A DNA stretch of 25,097 nt, from the NCBI GenBank assembly GCA_029287965.1, contig JARFQC010000012.1:1-25097 (forward strand), in the 5' to 3' direction. This DNA is from Arenicellales bacterium. Its GTDB lineage: Bacteria > Pseudomonadota > Gammaproteobacteria > BMS3Bbin11. The position numbers and the translations under genes were made by a program. The notes beneath the pieces were generated by a model, which was not told the origin of the DNA, searched no databases, and worked only from the letters and a program-made list of their open reading frames with translations. Below are positions 16,648 through 23,920 of the stretch, piece after piece; positions within the stretch are counted from its first letter, which is position 1; every line of letters starts with the position of its first letter.

Positions 16648-16659
16648 AGCCCCCATCCC
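16637..16659 (-). other. G-quadruplex motif, unit A
   Basis: On the minus (mRNA) strand four G tracts of 3, 5, 5 and 3 are separated by AT, CTC and AA, fitting the G3+N1-7 pattern. It shares bases with the right arm of the 12-base inverted repeat, so the two structures would compete. Confidence 0.6.
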
Positions 16660-16690
16660 ATGTGAATGAATCAGAGCTTCCTTAGGGATA

Positions 16691-16723
16691 CTCTGAATAA
16701 GTCGCTTGGCGACATATTCAGAG
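16691..16723. repeat. Unit B apical hairpin
   Basis: Arm CTCTGAATAAGTCGC at 16691-16705 pairs with GCGACATATTCAGAG at 16709-16723 around a TTG loop, 14 of 15 pairs with one A-A mismatch. The base of the inner stem is G-C here and T-A in unit A, a compensating change. Confidence 0.8.
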
Positions 16724-16789
16724 CACCCTTGCAAGTTTATCTACGGGGAAAAGGCTATACATCAAAGACTTATCAATGCTGCATTCTAT

Positions 16790-16812
16790 CCCTTCTCCCG
16801 AACCCCCATCCC
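16790..16812 (-). other. G-quadruplex motif, unit B
   Basis: On the minus strand four G tracts of 3, 5, 3 and 3 are separated by AT, TTC and AGAA. The four-tract pattern and first loop are kept from unit A although the surrounding sequence has diverged. Confidence 0.6.
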
Positions 16813-16851
16813 ATTGGAGTTGTTCAGATATTCCTTGGGTATTAAATGGTT

Positions 16852-17511
16852 TCAGTCATCGAACATGTCCCTGATTTTTTCGACGAAGCTGTCATCCGAA
16901 TCGGGCCTGCTGGTCGGGGTGCCGTATTGGAGCATCCGCTCGAGGTAACGTGCAATGATATCAACCTCTATGTTCACGCGGGTTCCTACGCGGTAGTCAT
17001 CGAGTATTGTTTCCTGCAACGTGTGCGGCACGAGGTTGACTTCAAAATCCCGGTCCGCGACCGCATTCACGGTCAGGCTGACGCCGTCAATGCAGATAGA
17101 ACCTTTCTCGGCGACATAACGCTCGAGTCCTTCCGGTAATGTGAATCGCATCCGGATTGACTGTCCCTGCTCGCCGAGTTCTGCCAGCATCGCCATGCCG
17201 TCGACATGACCGCTGACGATATGCCCGCCGAATCGGGTGCTAGGCAGCATCGCCAGCTCGAGGTTGACCTTGCCGCCCTGGGTCAGGTCGCCAAGGCTGG
17301 ACCGGCTCAGGGTTTCGCCAGACACGTCTGCCTCGAAAGACTGCCCGTCAAGGCGTACGGCGGTCAGGCAGACGCCATTGACCGCTATGCTGTCGCCGAG
17401 CTGGGTATCGGCAAGTGCGAGCTTGCCGGTATCGATCTTGAGCCGCGCATCAGTACTGCTGCGCTGCAGGCTGACCACCTTGCCAACTGCCTGAATAATT
17501 CCTGTAAACAC
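16852..17511 (-). CDS. ribE: Riboflavin synthase, alpha chain
   Basis: This 219-residue enzyme dismutates two lumazine molecules into riboflavin and the pyrimidine returned to RibH. It begins at a GTG at 17511 giving MFTGIIQAVGKV, the family's near-invariant N-terminus. GGAG lies 7 bases upstream within the end of ribD. Longer in-frame readings would run back into ribD and are rejected. Two tandem lumazine-binding barrels are visible: residues about 1-95 with 'GDSIAVNGVCLTAV', and 96-195 with 'RFGGHIVSGHVDG' and 'KGSICIDGVSLTVNAV'. The C-terminus 'VDIIARYLERML' is the trimerisation helix. An acidic tail (DSDDSFVEKIRDMFDD) extends slightly past the E. coli protein. Known alternative symbol is ribC. 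Confidence 0.96.
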   Translation of the reverse strand: MFTGIIQAVGKVVSLQRSSTDARLKIDTGKLALADTQLGDSIAVNGVCLTAVRLDGQSFEADVSGETLSRSSLGDLTQGGKVNLELAMLPSTRFGGHIVSGHVDGMAMLAELGEQGQSIRMRFTLPEGLERYVAEKGSICIDGVSLTVNAVADRDFEVNLVPHTLQETILDDYRVGTRVNIEVDIIARYLERMLQYGTPTSRPDSDDSFVEKIRDMFDD

Positions 17512-17515
17512 CCGC

Positions 17516-18625
17516 TTACTCCGTCTCCATATAGTCTGGTCGGGCGCTGATGCGCCAGTCGCTGCCGACCTTTCTGATATCTGAAATGACCACGCCAATC
17601 TTCTGCTCCATCATCTCGATCCCGGGCAAATGGAACATACCGCGTGCGTCGCTGCCCATTATGACAGGGGCCATGTAGATGACGATCTCATCAACAAGCT
17701 GCCTGGCAAGCAGGGTTCCGCACAGCACTGACCCGGCTTCCACGTGAACTTCGTTGCACTCGTGTGCATCGGCCAGGTAGCGGAGCAATTCGAGTAGGTC
17801 CACCTTGCCTGCAGCGCTGTGGAAACGGTGTATCCGGGCGCCGGCGGCGGACAGCTCGGCATAGCGCTCATCGTCTTCTTCCACCGTGGTCGCTATCAGT
17901 ACGCCTTTGCCGTCAGTGATCATTCTGGCACCAGCTGGCATGCTGAGGAGACTGTCGACAACAACCCGCAGCGGCTGCCTGTCTGCGCCTTCAATGCGTA
18001 CTGTCATGTTCGGGTCATCATGCAGCACGGTGCCACTGCCGGTCAGAATAGCTGAACTGCGCGCCCTGAGTCGCTGTACGTCGTGACGCGCTTCTGGACC
18101 TGTGATCCACTGGCTCTCACCGCTGTGCATGGCTGTGCGTCCATCTAGGCTGACACCAAGCTTGACCCTTACCCAGGGCCGGTGTTTTTGCATGCGGCTG
18201 ATAAAACCCGGGTTCAACTCCACCGCCTGCGCTTGCAACAGGCCGGACTGTACAGCAATGCCCGCTTGTTCGAGCCGGGCGATGCCCTCGCCTGAAACAA
18301 GCGGATTGGGATCCTGCATGGCCACGACGATCCGGCGCACCCCTGCTTCTATCAGTGCGTCGCAGCACGGTGGCGTGCGCCCATGGTGGCTGCAGGGTTC
18401 CAGGGTAATGTAGACCGTTGCACCGAGCGCAGACTTGCCGGCCTGTCGCAAGGCATTGATTTCGGCGTGCGCTTGGCCGGCGCGCTGATGCCAGCCTTCT
18501 CCGCAGACGCCGGTATCATCGACGATGACACAGCCTACTCTCGGATTGGGATCGGTGCTCCACAAGCCCTGCTCCGCGAGTTGCAGGGCGCGGGACATGT
18601 GACGATGATCCTGCTCGGAAAACAT
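17516..18625 (-). CDS. ribD: Bifunctional pyrimidine deaminase/reductase
   Basis: This 369-residue enzyme carries out the second and third steps of riboflavin synthesis, deaminating and then reducing the GTP-derived pyrimidine. The deaminase domain (about 1-145) has zinc ligands H53 with catalytic E55 in HAEINAL, and C78 and C87 in 'PCSHHGRTPPCC'. The NADPH-dependent reductase domain (about 150-360) begins with 'RVKLGVSLDGRTAMHSGESQWITG' and includes 'LTGSGTVLHDDP'. The ATG at 18625 follows nrdR by 17 bases, and a small hairpin lies immediately upstream. The stop is 4 bases before the ribE start. Both domains look intact. The nrdR-ribD pair is widely conserved. Confidence 0.97.
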   Translation of the reverse strand: MFSEQDHRHMSRALQLAEQGLWSTDPNPRVGCVIVDDTGVCGEGWHQRAGQAHAEINALRQAGKSALGATVYITLEPCSHHGRTPPCCDALIEAGVRRIVVAMQDPNPLVSGEGIARLEQAGIAVQSGLLQAQAVELNPGFISRMQKHRPWVRVKLGVSLDGRTAMHSGESQWITGPEARHDVQRLRARSSAILTGSGTVLHDDPNMTVRIEGADRQPLRVVVDSLLSMPAGARMITDGKGVLIATTVEEDDERYAELSAAGARIHRFHSAAGKVDLLELLRYLADAHECNEVHVEAGSVLCGTLLARQLVDEIVIYMAPVIMGSDARGMFHLPGIEMMEQKIGVVISDIRKVGSDWRISARPDYMETE

Positions 18626-18634
18626 GGCACGGAT

Positions 18635-18649
18635 GCCCTGTGTCAGGGC
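18635..18649. terminator. Hairpin at nrdR/ribD junction, terminator-like on the plus strand
   Basis: GCCCTG-TGT-CAGGGC is a perfect six-pair stem with a 3-base loop. On the plus strand it is followed directly by TTTTT (18650-18654), the form of an intrinsic terminator. On the gene strand the A run precedes the stem, which includes the nrdR stop and lies next to the ribD ribosome site. Confidence 0.45.
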
Positions 18650-19146
18650 TTTTTGCTGCTGTTCAGAACGCTGAGCCGGGCACGCTTTCTGCTGTCACGG
18701 CCCTTGAGCAGATCAAGTTCCTTACGAAAGGCATCAAGATCCTGAAAACGACGGTAAACGGATGCAAAGCGTACGTATGCAACGTCATCCAGCTGGGCAA
18801 GTTCTTCGATCACCCATTCGCCGAGCTGGCTGGATTCGATCTCACGTTCGCCTGCGGTGATCAGCTTGTGCAGGATCCGGCTGACGGCTCTTTCTATCTC
18901 ATCGGCATCGACCGGCCGTTTCTGCAGCGCCCGCTGCATGCCCTGGCGCAGTTTGTCCTCGGAGAAGTCCTCGCGCTTGCCGTTGGTTTTCTTTATCGAC
19001 GGGAAGCGTAGTTCGGCGCGTTCGAAGGTGGTAAAGCGTTCGTGGCAGTTCTGACATTCCCTGCGTCGACGCACGCCCACGCCTTCCAGCGACAACCTCG
19101 AGTCGATGACCTTGGTGTCCTCGGTGTTACAAAAAGGGCAATGCAT
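18643..19146 (-). CDS. nrdR: Transcriptional repressor NrdR
   Basis: This 167-residue regulator represses ribonucleotide reductase genes in response to nucleotide state. The N-terminal zinc ribbon has C3/C6 and C31/C34 ('CPFC', 'CQNC') around the 'GVGVRRRREC' DNA-binding stretch. The ATP-cone domain follows at about 49-139 with 'RPVDADEIERAVSRI' and 'DVAYVRFASVYRRFQD'. It is slightly longer than E. coli NrdR (149) owing to a basic C-terminal tail. The ATG at 19146 lies 15 bases after glyA. I see no clear pair of NrdR boxes in the window. Confidence 0.97.
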   Translation of the reverse strand: MHCPFCNTEDTKVIDSRLSLEGVGVRRRRECQNCHERFTTFERAELRFPSIKKTNGKREDFSEDKLRQGMQRALQKRPVDADEIERAVSRILHKLITAGEREIESSQLGEWVIEELAQLDDVAYVRFASVYRRFQDLDAFRKELDLLKGRDSRKRARLSVLNSSKKP

Positions 19147-19161
19147 CAGACATCTCTGCGA

Positions 19162-20415
19162 TCAGACGTAGACAGGCAGGCGCTGACAGATGTCGAGCAC
19201 CTTGCTGCGAATTGCGTCTATCACGGACTGGTTATGCATGTCATCGAGAATATCACACATCCAGCCGGCCAGATCCGCGGAATCCTTCTCGTTGAATCCG
19301 CGCGTAGTGATTGCAGGTGTGCCTATGCGAATACCGCTGGTGACGAATGGAGAATTGGGGTCATTCGGTACCGCGTTTTTATTGACCGTAATGTTGGCCA
19401 GGCCCAGTGCGCCTTCAGCTGCCTTGCCGGTCAGGCCCTGCTCGATGAAATCCACCAGCATGAGATGATTGTCGGTACCGCCGGACACAACCTTGAACCC
19501 GCGCTGCTGTATGACGTCAGCCATGGCTCGTGCGTTGGCGACGACCTGTTTCTGGTAATCGGCAAATTCAGGCTCGAGTGCTTCCTTGAACGCAACCGCC
19601 TTGGCTGCAATGACATGCATCAGGGGACCGCCCTGGGTGCCGGGAAAAACCAGCGAGTTCAGTTTCTTTTCTACCTCCTCGTTCTGCTTGGCGAGGATGA
19701 TGCCGCCACGTGGACCGCGCAGGGTTTTATGTGTGGTTGAGGTCGTGACGTCGGCTATGGATACAGGACTCGGGTAGACGCCTGCAGCAATCAGTCCTGC
19801 AACATGGGCCATGTCTACCAGTAGCCAGGCGCCGACTTCGTCGGCGATGTCGCGGAATGCCTGCCAGTCTACAACGCGTGAGTAGGCGCTGAAACCGGCC
19901 ACGATCATCTTTGGCTTGTGTTCAGCCGCCAGGCTGGCCACCTGGTCGTAGTCGATCTCACCGGTACTCTCGTCCAACCCGTACTGGACGGAATTGAACA
20001 GCTTGCCGGAAAAATTGACCTTGGCGCCGTGGGTTAGATGACCTCCGTGGGCAAGGCTCATGCCCAGGACGGTTTCGCCCGGCTGCATCAGGGCCATGTA
20101 AACCGCTGCATTGGCCTGCGAGCCTGAATGCGGCTGCACGTTGGCGTAGTCGGCACCGAAAAGTTGCTTGACCCGCTCGATCGCGAGTTCTTCAGCCTTG
20201 TCGACATATTCGCAACCGCCGTAGTAGCGACGCCCCGGGTAGCCTTCGGCATACTTGTTGGTCAGTACCGTCCCCTGGGCTTCCATAACCCGTGGACTGG
20301 CATAGTTCTCCGAAGCAATCAGCTCGATATGCTCTTCCTGGCGACGTTCTTCTTCGGCAATTGCTGCAGCCAGATCATCGTCGTAGCCTTCAATTTTCAT
20401 GGTCTTGTCAAACAT
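19162..20415 (-). CDS. glyA: Serine hydroxymethyltransferase
   Basis: This 417-residue PLP enzyme interconverts serine and glycine and charges tetrahydrofolate with a one-carbon unit. Evidence is 'ELIASENYASPRVMEAQG' at 31-48, 'NKYAEGYPGRRYYGG', 'NVQPHSGSQANAAVY', 'LVDMAHVAGLIAAG' and the PLP lysine K230 in 'TTSTTHKTLRGPRGG' (K229 in E. coli). Length is identical to E. coli GlyA. The ATG at 20415 has GGAG five bases upstream, and the gene starts 21 bases after secF. Position between secF and nrdR suggests readthrough expression; no PurR-like operator was recognised in the short gap. Confidence 0.98.
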   Translation of the reverse strand: MFDKTMKIEGYDDDLAAAIAEEERRQEEHIELIASENYASPRVMEAQGTVLTNKYAEGYPGRRYYGGCEYVDKAEELAIERVKQLFGADYANVQPHSGSQANAAVYMALMQPGETVLGMSLAHGGHLTHGAKVNFSGKLFNSVQYGLDESTGEIDYDQVASLAAEHKPKMIVAGFSAYSRVVDWQAFRDIADEVGAWLLVDMAHVAGLIAAGVYPSPVSIADVTTSTTHKTLRGPRGGIILAKQNEEVEKKLNSLVFPGTQGGPLMHVIAAKAVAFKEALEPEFADYQKQVVANARAMADVIQQRGFKVVSGGTDNHLMLVDFIEQGLTGKAAEGALGLANITVNKNAVPNDPNSPFVTSGIRIGTPAITTRGFNEKDSADLAGWMCDILDDMHNQSVIDAIRSKVLDICQRLPVYV

Positions 20416-20436
20416 GGATGCTCCGGATTCAGTGGT

Positions 20437-21453
20437 TCAGGATGTGCTGTCTGCGGATTCGTTTTCCCCTTCCTTCTTGACCGGAAGCAGGTTTTCACGT
20501 GATACACCAAGCATCAGCACCGTTGGGCTGGCTATAAATATTGATGAATACGTACCGATCAGCACGCCGAGTATCAGCGCAATTGAGAAGTTGTGGATAA
20601 TGTCACCGCCAAACAGGAACAGGGAAATCAGTACGATCAATGTTGTCAGAGAAGTCAGAATGGTTCGCGGCAAGGTCTGGTTGATCGATTTGTTCATGAT
20701 ATCTATCGGCTCACCCTTGCGCATCTTGCGGAAGTTTTCCCTGATCCTGTCGAACACCACGATGGTGTCGTTCAGCGAGTAGCCGATGACCGCGAGCACA
20801 GCGGCCAGTACCGTGAGTGAAAACTCCAGCTGGAATACGGAGAAAAATCCGACCGTGATCAGTACGTCATGGACCAGCGCTACCACCGAACCCACGGCAA
20901 AACGCCATTCGAACCGCCAGGTGACATAGATCAGGATGCCGAACAGGGCATACAGCATGGCCAGGCCACCCTGGTTGGCCAGCTCATCACCCACCTGGGG
21001 GCCGACAAACTCAACCCGGCGCATTTGCACACTGCAGGGGACGACTTCGGTGGTTGCGCTGATGCGACAGGTCTGGCTACGTGTCCTTGGGTCGGTCTGA
21101 TCCAGCGTTTCACCCGTCTGCGCGCGTAATGTCTGCATGACCTGGTTGCTGACTTCAGCGCCGGCAGTATCCTCACGTACCGGTATGCGAATCATGATGT
21201 CGCGTACGGTACCGAAATACTGCACGACCGCATCATCAAAGCCCGCCTCTACCAGGGCATTGCGAACGGGATCAATCTCGGCCGCCTCATTGTAGGCCAC
21301 TTCGACAAGCGTGCCCCCGGTGAAGTCAATGCCGAAGGCCATGCCCCGGGTCAGGATGGAGGCCAGCGAGATGACAATAAATACGGCCGACAGGGCGAGA
21401 GCAAGTTTGCGTTTGCCGAGGAAATCAAACTGGACATTTTTCAGTATGCGCAT
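20437..21453 (-). CDS. secF: Protein translocase subunit SecF
   Basis: This 338-residue inner-membrane RND-type protein works with SecD and YajC to pull proteins across the membrane using the proton gradient. The first membrane segment is about 17-36, then the 'AFGIDFTGGTLVEV' box at 39-52, a periplasmic domain, and five C-terminal membrane segments from about 163 to 320. The 'GYSLNDTIVVFDRIREN' motif is present. The periplasmic domain contains a segment at about 117-145 with two cysteines, C129 and C140, that I do not recall in the E. coli protein. The ATG at 21453 has AGGA overlapping the secD stop, so coupling is likely. Confidence 0.97.
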   Translation of the reverse strand: MRILKNVQFDFLGKRKLALALSAVFIVISLASILTRGMAFGIDFTGGTLVEVAYNEAAEIDPVRNALVEAGFDDAVVQYFGTVRDIMIRIPVREDTAGAEVSNQVMQTLRAQTGETLDQTDPRTRSQTCRISATTEVVPCSVQMRRVEFVGPQVGDELANQGGLAMLYALFGILIYVTWRFEWRFAVGSVVALVHDVLITVGFFSVFQLEFSLTVLAAVLAVIGYSLNDTIVVFDRIRENFRKMRKGEPIDIMNKSINQTLPRTILTSLTTLIVLISLFLFGGDIIHNFSIALILGVLIGTYSSIFIASPTVLMLGVSRENLLPVKKEGENESADSTS

Positions 21454-21463
21454 CGATTTATTC

Positions 21464-23347
21464 CTATATCGCCAGACTGGTTAAGCGGCGATTGCCGTAG
21501 AGGTAATTGACGATGCCGCGACTGACAAATATGGCCGTGAACATCGACGTTACGATGCCGATGGAGAGCGTAATCGCGAATCCCTTGATGGGGCCCGTAC
21601 CGAAGTTGAACAATACGATCGCCGCAATCAACGTTGTGATGTTGGCGTCGACAATCGTCGACAGGGCCTTGTCATAGCCTGAATAGATGGCCGCCTGAGG
21701 GGTGACGCCGTTGCGCAGTTCTTCTCTTATACGTTCGAATATCAATACGTTGGCATCCACCGCCATACCGACGGTCAGCAGAATTCCCGCCACACCCGGC
21801 AATGTCAGCGTCGCCTGGAACAACGACAGCACCGCGACTATCAGAACAATATTCAGCAGCAGGGCTACATCGGCAATCAAGCCGAAAACGCGATAGTAAA
21901 TCGCCATGAAAATCAGGATGGCAATCATGCCGTAGAGGATGGACAGGAAGCCCCTGGTAATATTTTCCTTACCCAGGCTGGGACCGATGGTGCGTTCTTC
22001 AACGATCACCACGGGGGCTGCCAGGGCACCAGCGCGCAACAGCAGCGCGAGATCACGCGATTCCTTGATGCTGTCCATGCCTTCGATCTGGAAACGCTTG
22101 CCGAGCTGGTCGCGAATGACGGGTGCGGTGATGACTTCTTCAATGCGAGACTTGACCCTGACCGGCATGCCCTCATCGTCAAATACAACACTGCCGTTCT
22201 CATCCCGCTGCACCGTGCTCTTTACTTCCACATAGACAACCGCCATACGGTTGCCGATATTGTCGCCTGTCACGCGCTGGTTGATTGCAGCACCGCGCGA
22301 ATCAAGTGTGATGTGAACCACTGCGCCGCCGTTGCGCGAGTCGATGCCGGCTGAGGCATCGACGATGTTGGTACCTGAATAGACGATGCCCTTTTTCAGC
22401 AGCAATGGCCGGTTGTTGCGGTCGCGGTACAGCCGTGAACCCACGGGCACCCTGCCCTGCAACGCATTGGTCACATCGTTCTTTTCATCAACCAGCATGA
22501 TTTCCAGGGTGGCCGTTCGACCAATGATTTCCTTGGCACGGGCCGTGTCCTGGACACCGGGCAGTTGCACCACGATGCGGTCTTCACCCTGCTGCTGAAC
22601 GATCGGTTCGGCTACGCCGAGTTCGTTGATCCTGTTGCGCAGGGCCGTCATGTTCTGCTTGACGGCAAAATCCTTGATTTCCTTTTTGGCGGGTTCGGTG
22701 AGCAGGAGCCTGAAAGCGGGTTTACCGTCACGCTCGACTTCCGTGTAGGACAGGTCATCGAAGTCATCCTGGATGACTGGCAACGCCTGCTCGCGACGTT
22801 CTTCATCCGGGAAAACAACATGAATGCCGTTGTCCTTGCTGCTGGTGACGGTCACGTAGCGAATACGATTCTCGCGCAGGCCCGTACGCAGGTCCGACAC
22901 GAGTCTCTTTTCGGTGTTGCGTATCGCGCCCTCAATATCCACCTGCATCAGAAAATGCACACCACCGCGTAGATCCAGACCAAGATACATGGGCTGTGCA
23001 TTCAATGCCTCAAGCCATGCCGGCGTGGCCGGAACCAGGTTCAGGGCAACGGTGTATTTATCCCCCAGTTCATTCTCAACGACATCCTTGGCCTTGAGCT
23101 GATCATCCGTGTTGCGGAACCTGACCTGCAGCCCGCTCTCCAGCAGCTGGAGACTATGGAACTGAATGCCCGCGTCGCCCAGTACAGCTTCGACCTGCTG
23201 TCGCGTGCTGTCATCAATGATGGCCGTACGCGTAGGTGAAATCTGCAATGCCGGGTCTTCTCCAAACAGGTTGGGTAAGGCATACAGGAATCCAGGCACA
23301 ATGATGGCCAGGATAATCAGGTACTTCCAGAAGGGATATTTGTTCAT
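21464..23347 (-). CDS. secD: Protein translocase subunit SecD
   Basis: This 627-residue partner of SecF is close to E. coli SecD (615). Membrane segment 1 is about 8-26. 'PMYLGLDLRGGVHFLMQVD' is at 119-137. A large periplasmic P1 domain follows, and five C-terminal segments include 'TVGMAVDANVLIFERIREE', whose Asp is needed for proton coupling in the family. The tail 'VSRGIVNYLYGNRRLTSLAI' is typical. The ATG at 23347 is preceded by AGGT about 7 bases upstream and lies 12 bases after yajC. No insertion or truncation is seen. Confidence 0.97.
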   Translation of the reverse strand: MNKYPFWKYLIILAIIVPGFLYALPNLFGEDPALQISPTRTAIIDDSTRQQVEAVLGDAGIQFHSLQLLESGLQVRFRNTDDQLKAKDVVENELGDKYTVALNLVPATPAWLEALNAQPMYLGLDLRGGVHFLMQVDIEGAIRNTEKRLVSDLRTGLRENRIRYVTVTSSKDNGIHVVFPDEERREQALPVIQDDFDDLSYTEVERDGKPAFRLLLTEPAKKEIKDFAVKQNMTALRNRINELGVAEPIVQQQGEDRIVVQLPGVQDTARAKEIIGRTATLEIMLVDEKNDVTNALQGRVPVGSRLYRDRNNRPLLLKKGIVYSGTNIVDASAGIDSRNGGAVVHITLDSRGAAINQRVTGDNIGNRMAVVYVEVKSTVQRDENGSVVFDDEGMPVRVKSRIEEVITAPVIRDQLGKRFQIEGMDSIKESRDLALLLRAGALAAPVVIVEERTIGPSLGKENITRGFLSILYGMIAILIFMAIYYRVFGLIADVALLLNIVLIVAVLSLFQATLTLPGVAGILLTVGMAVDANVLIFERIREELRNGVTPQAAIYSGYDKALSTIVDANITTLIAAIVLFNFGTGPIKGFAITLSIGIVTSMFTAIFVSRGIVNYLYGNRRLTSLAI

Positions 23348-23359
23348 GCAGATACCTGA

Positions 23360-23692
23360 TCAGGCGGATTTGATGGTGCCTTTAGGCATCAGGGCCTGTA
23401 CAGAAGATCGCTGTACCTTTATGACTACTCCGCTGGCGACTTCAACTGACACAAAATTCTCGCCGGTTTCGGTGATTTTTCCGAGTGTGCCGCCTGAAGT
23501 AACGACTTCGTCGCCCTTGGCGAGGGCCTCGGTCATGGCCTTATGTTCCTTGGCGCGCTTCTGCTGGGGACGGATAAGCAGAAAATAGAAAACTGCAAAA
23601 ATGGCCACCAGGGGCAGGAGTGACATCAGTCCGCCACCCTGAGGCGCCGCACCGCCGGTCTGGGCCAGTGCATCAGAAATAAATAAATTCAT
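23360..23692 (-). CDS. yajC: Preprotein translocase subunit YajC
   Basis: This 110-residue single-span membrane protein is part of the SecDF-YajC accessory complex. A short periplasmic N-terminus rich in Gly and Ala is followed by one membrane helix (about 23-41, 'SLLPLVAIFAVFYFLLI') and the hallmark RPQQKRAKEH. The cytoplasmic domain contains 'LAKGDEVVTSGGTLGKI'. The ATG at 23692 has AGGT upstream. It is the first gene after a 228-base gap and probably the first gene of the secDF unit. Confidence 0.97.
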   Translation of the reverse strand: MNLFISDALAQTGGAAPQGGGLMSLLPLVAIFAVFYFLLIRPQQKRAKEHKAMTEALAKGDEVVTSGGTLGKITETGENFVSVEVASGVVIKVQRSSVQALMPKGTIKSA

Positions 23693-23725
23693 TGAAAGTA
23701 CCTGTTTTCGTGGTGTTCAACCGTT

Positions 23726-23837
23726 AATAGCGGCGCGGATTATGCCATATCCATGGACAGGGAACATCTGATTACGCACTTAACAATGTAGCTTGTGGTG
23801 CAGAATAATCAGTTTCGAGGCGCGGATCGCCGCTATT
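23726..23837. repeat. Interspersed inverted and direct repeats in the tgt-yajC gap
   Basis: AATAGCGGCG (23726-23735) and CGCCGCTATT (23828-23837) are exact inverse complements 92 bases apart. GGCGCGGAT also occurs twice in direct orientation (23732-23740, 23819-23827). No gene or clear terminator is visible in the 228-base gap. Confidence 0.55.
23739..23775 (-). promoter_or_regulatory. Possible extended -10 promoter for yajC-secDF
   Basis: On the minus strand TGGCATAAT (-10 CATAAT at 23744-23739) resembles an extended -10 element about 47 bases before yajC. The matching -35 region is poor, so the call rests on the -10 and on the gap position. Confidence 0.3.
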
Positions 23838-23920
23838 CCGCAGTTGCCGCGAACACCCGCAACCTGGAATCCGGCAAATACGGACACAAAATGGAAGGTC
23901 ACGAGCTGATCAGATCCGTC

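Larger units (their letters stand above)
16529..16841. repeat. Tandem pair of 153-base structured units in the ribE-ribB gap
   Basis: The 339-base stretch between ribB and ribE has no gene. It holds two diverged head-to-tail units. The boundary word TTAGGGA occurs at 16529 and 16682, and a variant TTGGGTA at 16835, so the period is 153 bases each time. By eye the units agree at about two thirds of positions with few indels. Shared blocks in order on the plus strand are CTCTG at the start, TCGCTT-GCGA, TCAGA, AAGTTT, CGGGG, ATCAAAG, CCCTTC, CCCCCATCCCAT, TCAGA and TTCCTT. Each unit is strongly palindromic inside. No open frame is shared, no transposase is present, and no FMN riboswitch consensus is recognisable on either strand. 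It could be a REP/BIME-like or MITE-like dispersed repeat, or a duplicated regulatory RNA in the ribB leader. Confidence 0.8.

Noticed and set aside
16529..16841. CRISPR-like array
   Set aside because: There are only two units of 153 bases that are diverged throughout, with no short exact repeats, spacers or cas genes.
16513..16851. FMN riboswitch upstream of ribB
   Set aside because: I looked for the conserved RFN-element blocks on the minus strand and found none; the region is explained by the two 153-base units instead.
17512..17598. Extended N-terminus of riboflavin synthase
   Set aside because: It runs through ribD in another frame; the family begins at the MFTGIIQ reached by GTG 17511.
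19042..19740. 232-codon open frame on the plus strand opposite nrdR and glyA
   Set aside because: It lies opposite two highly conserved genes and shows no family resemblance.
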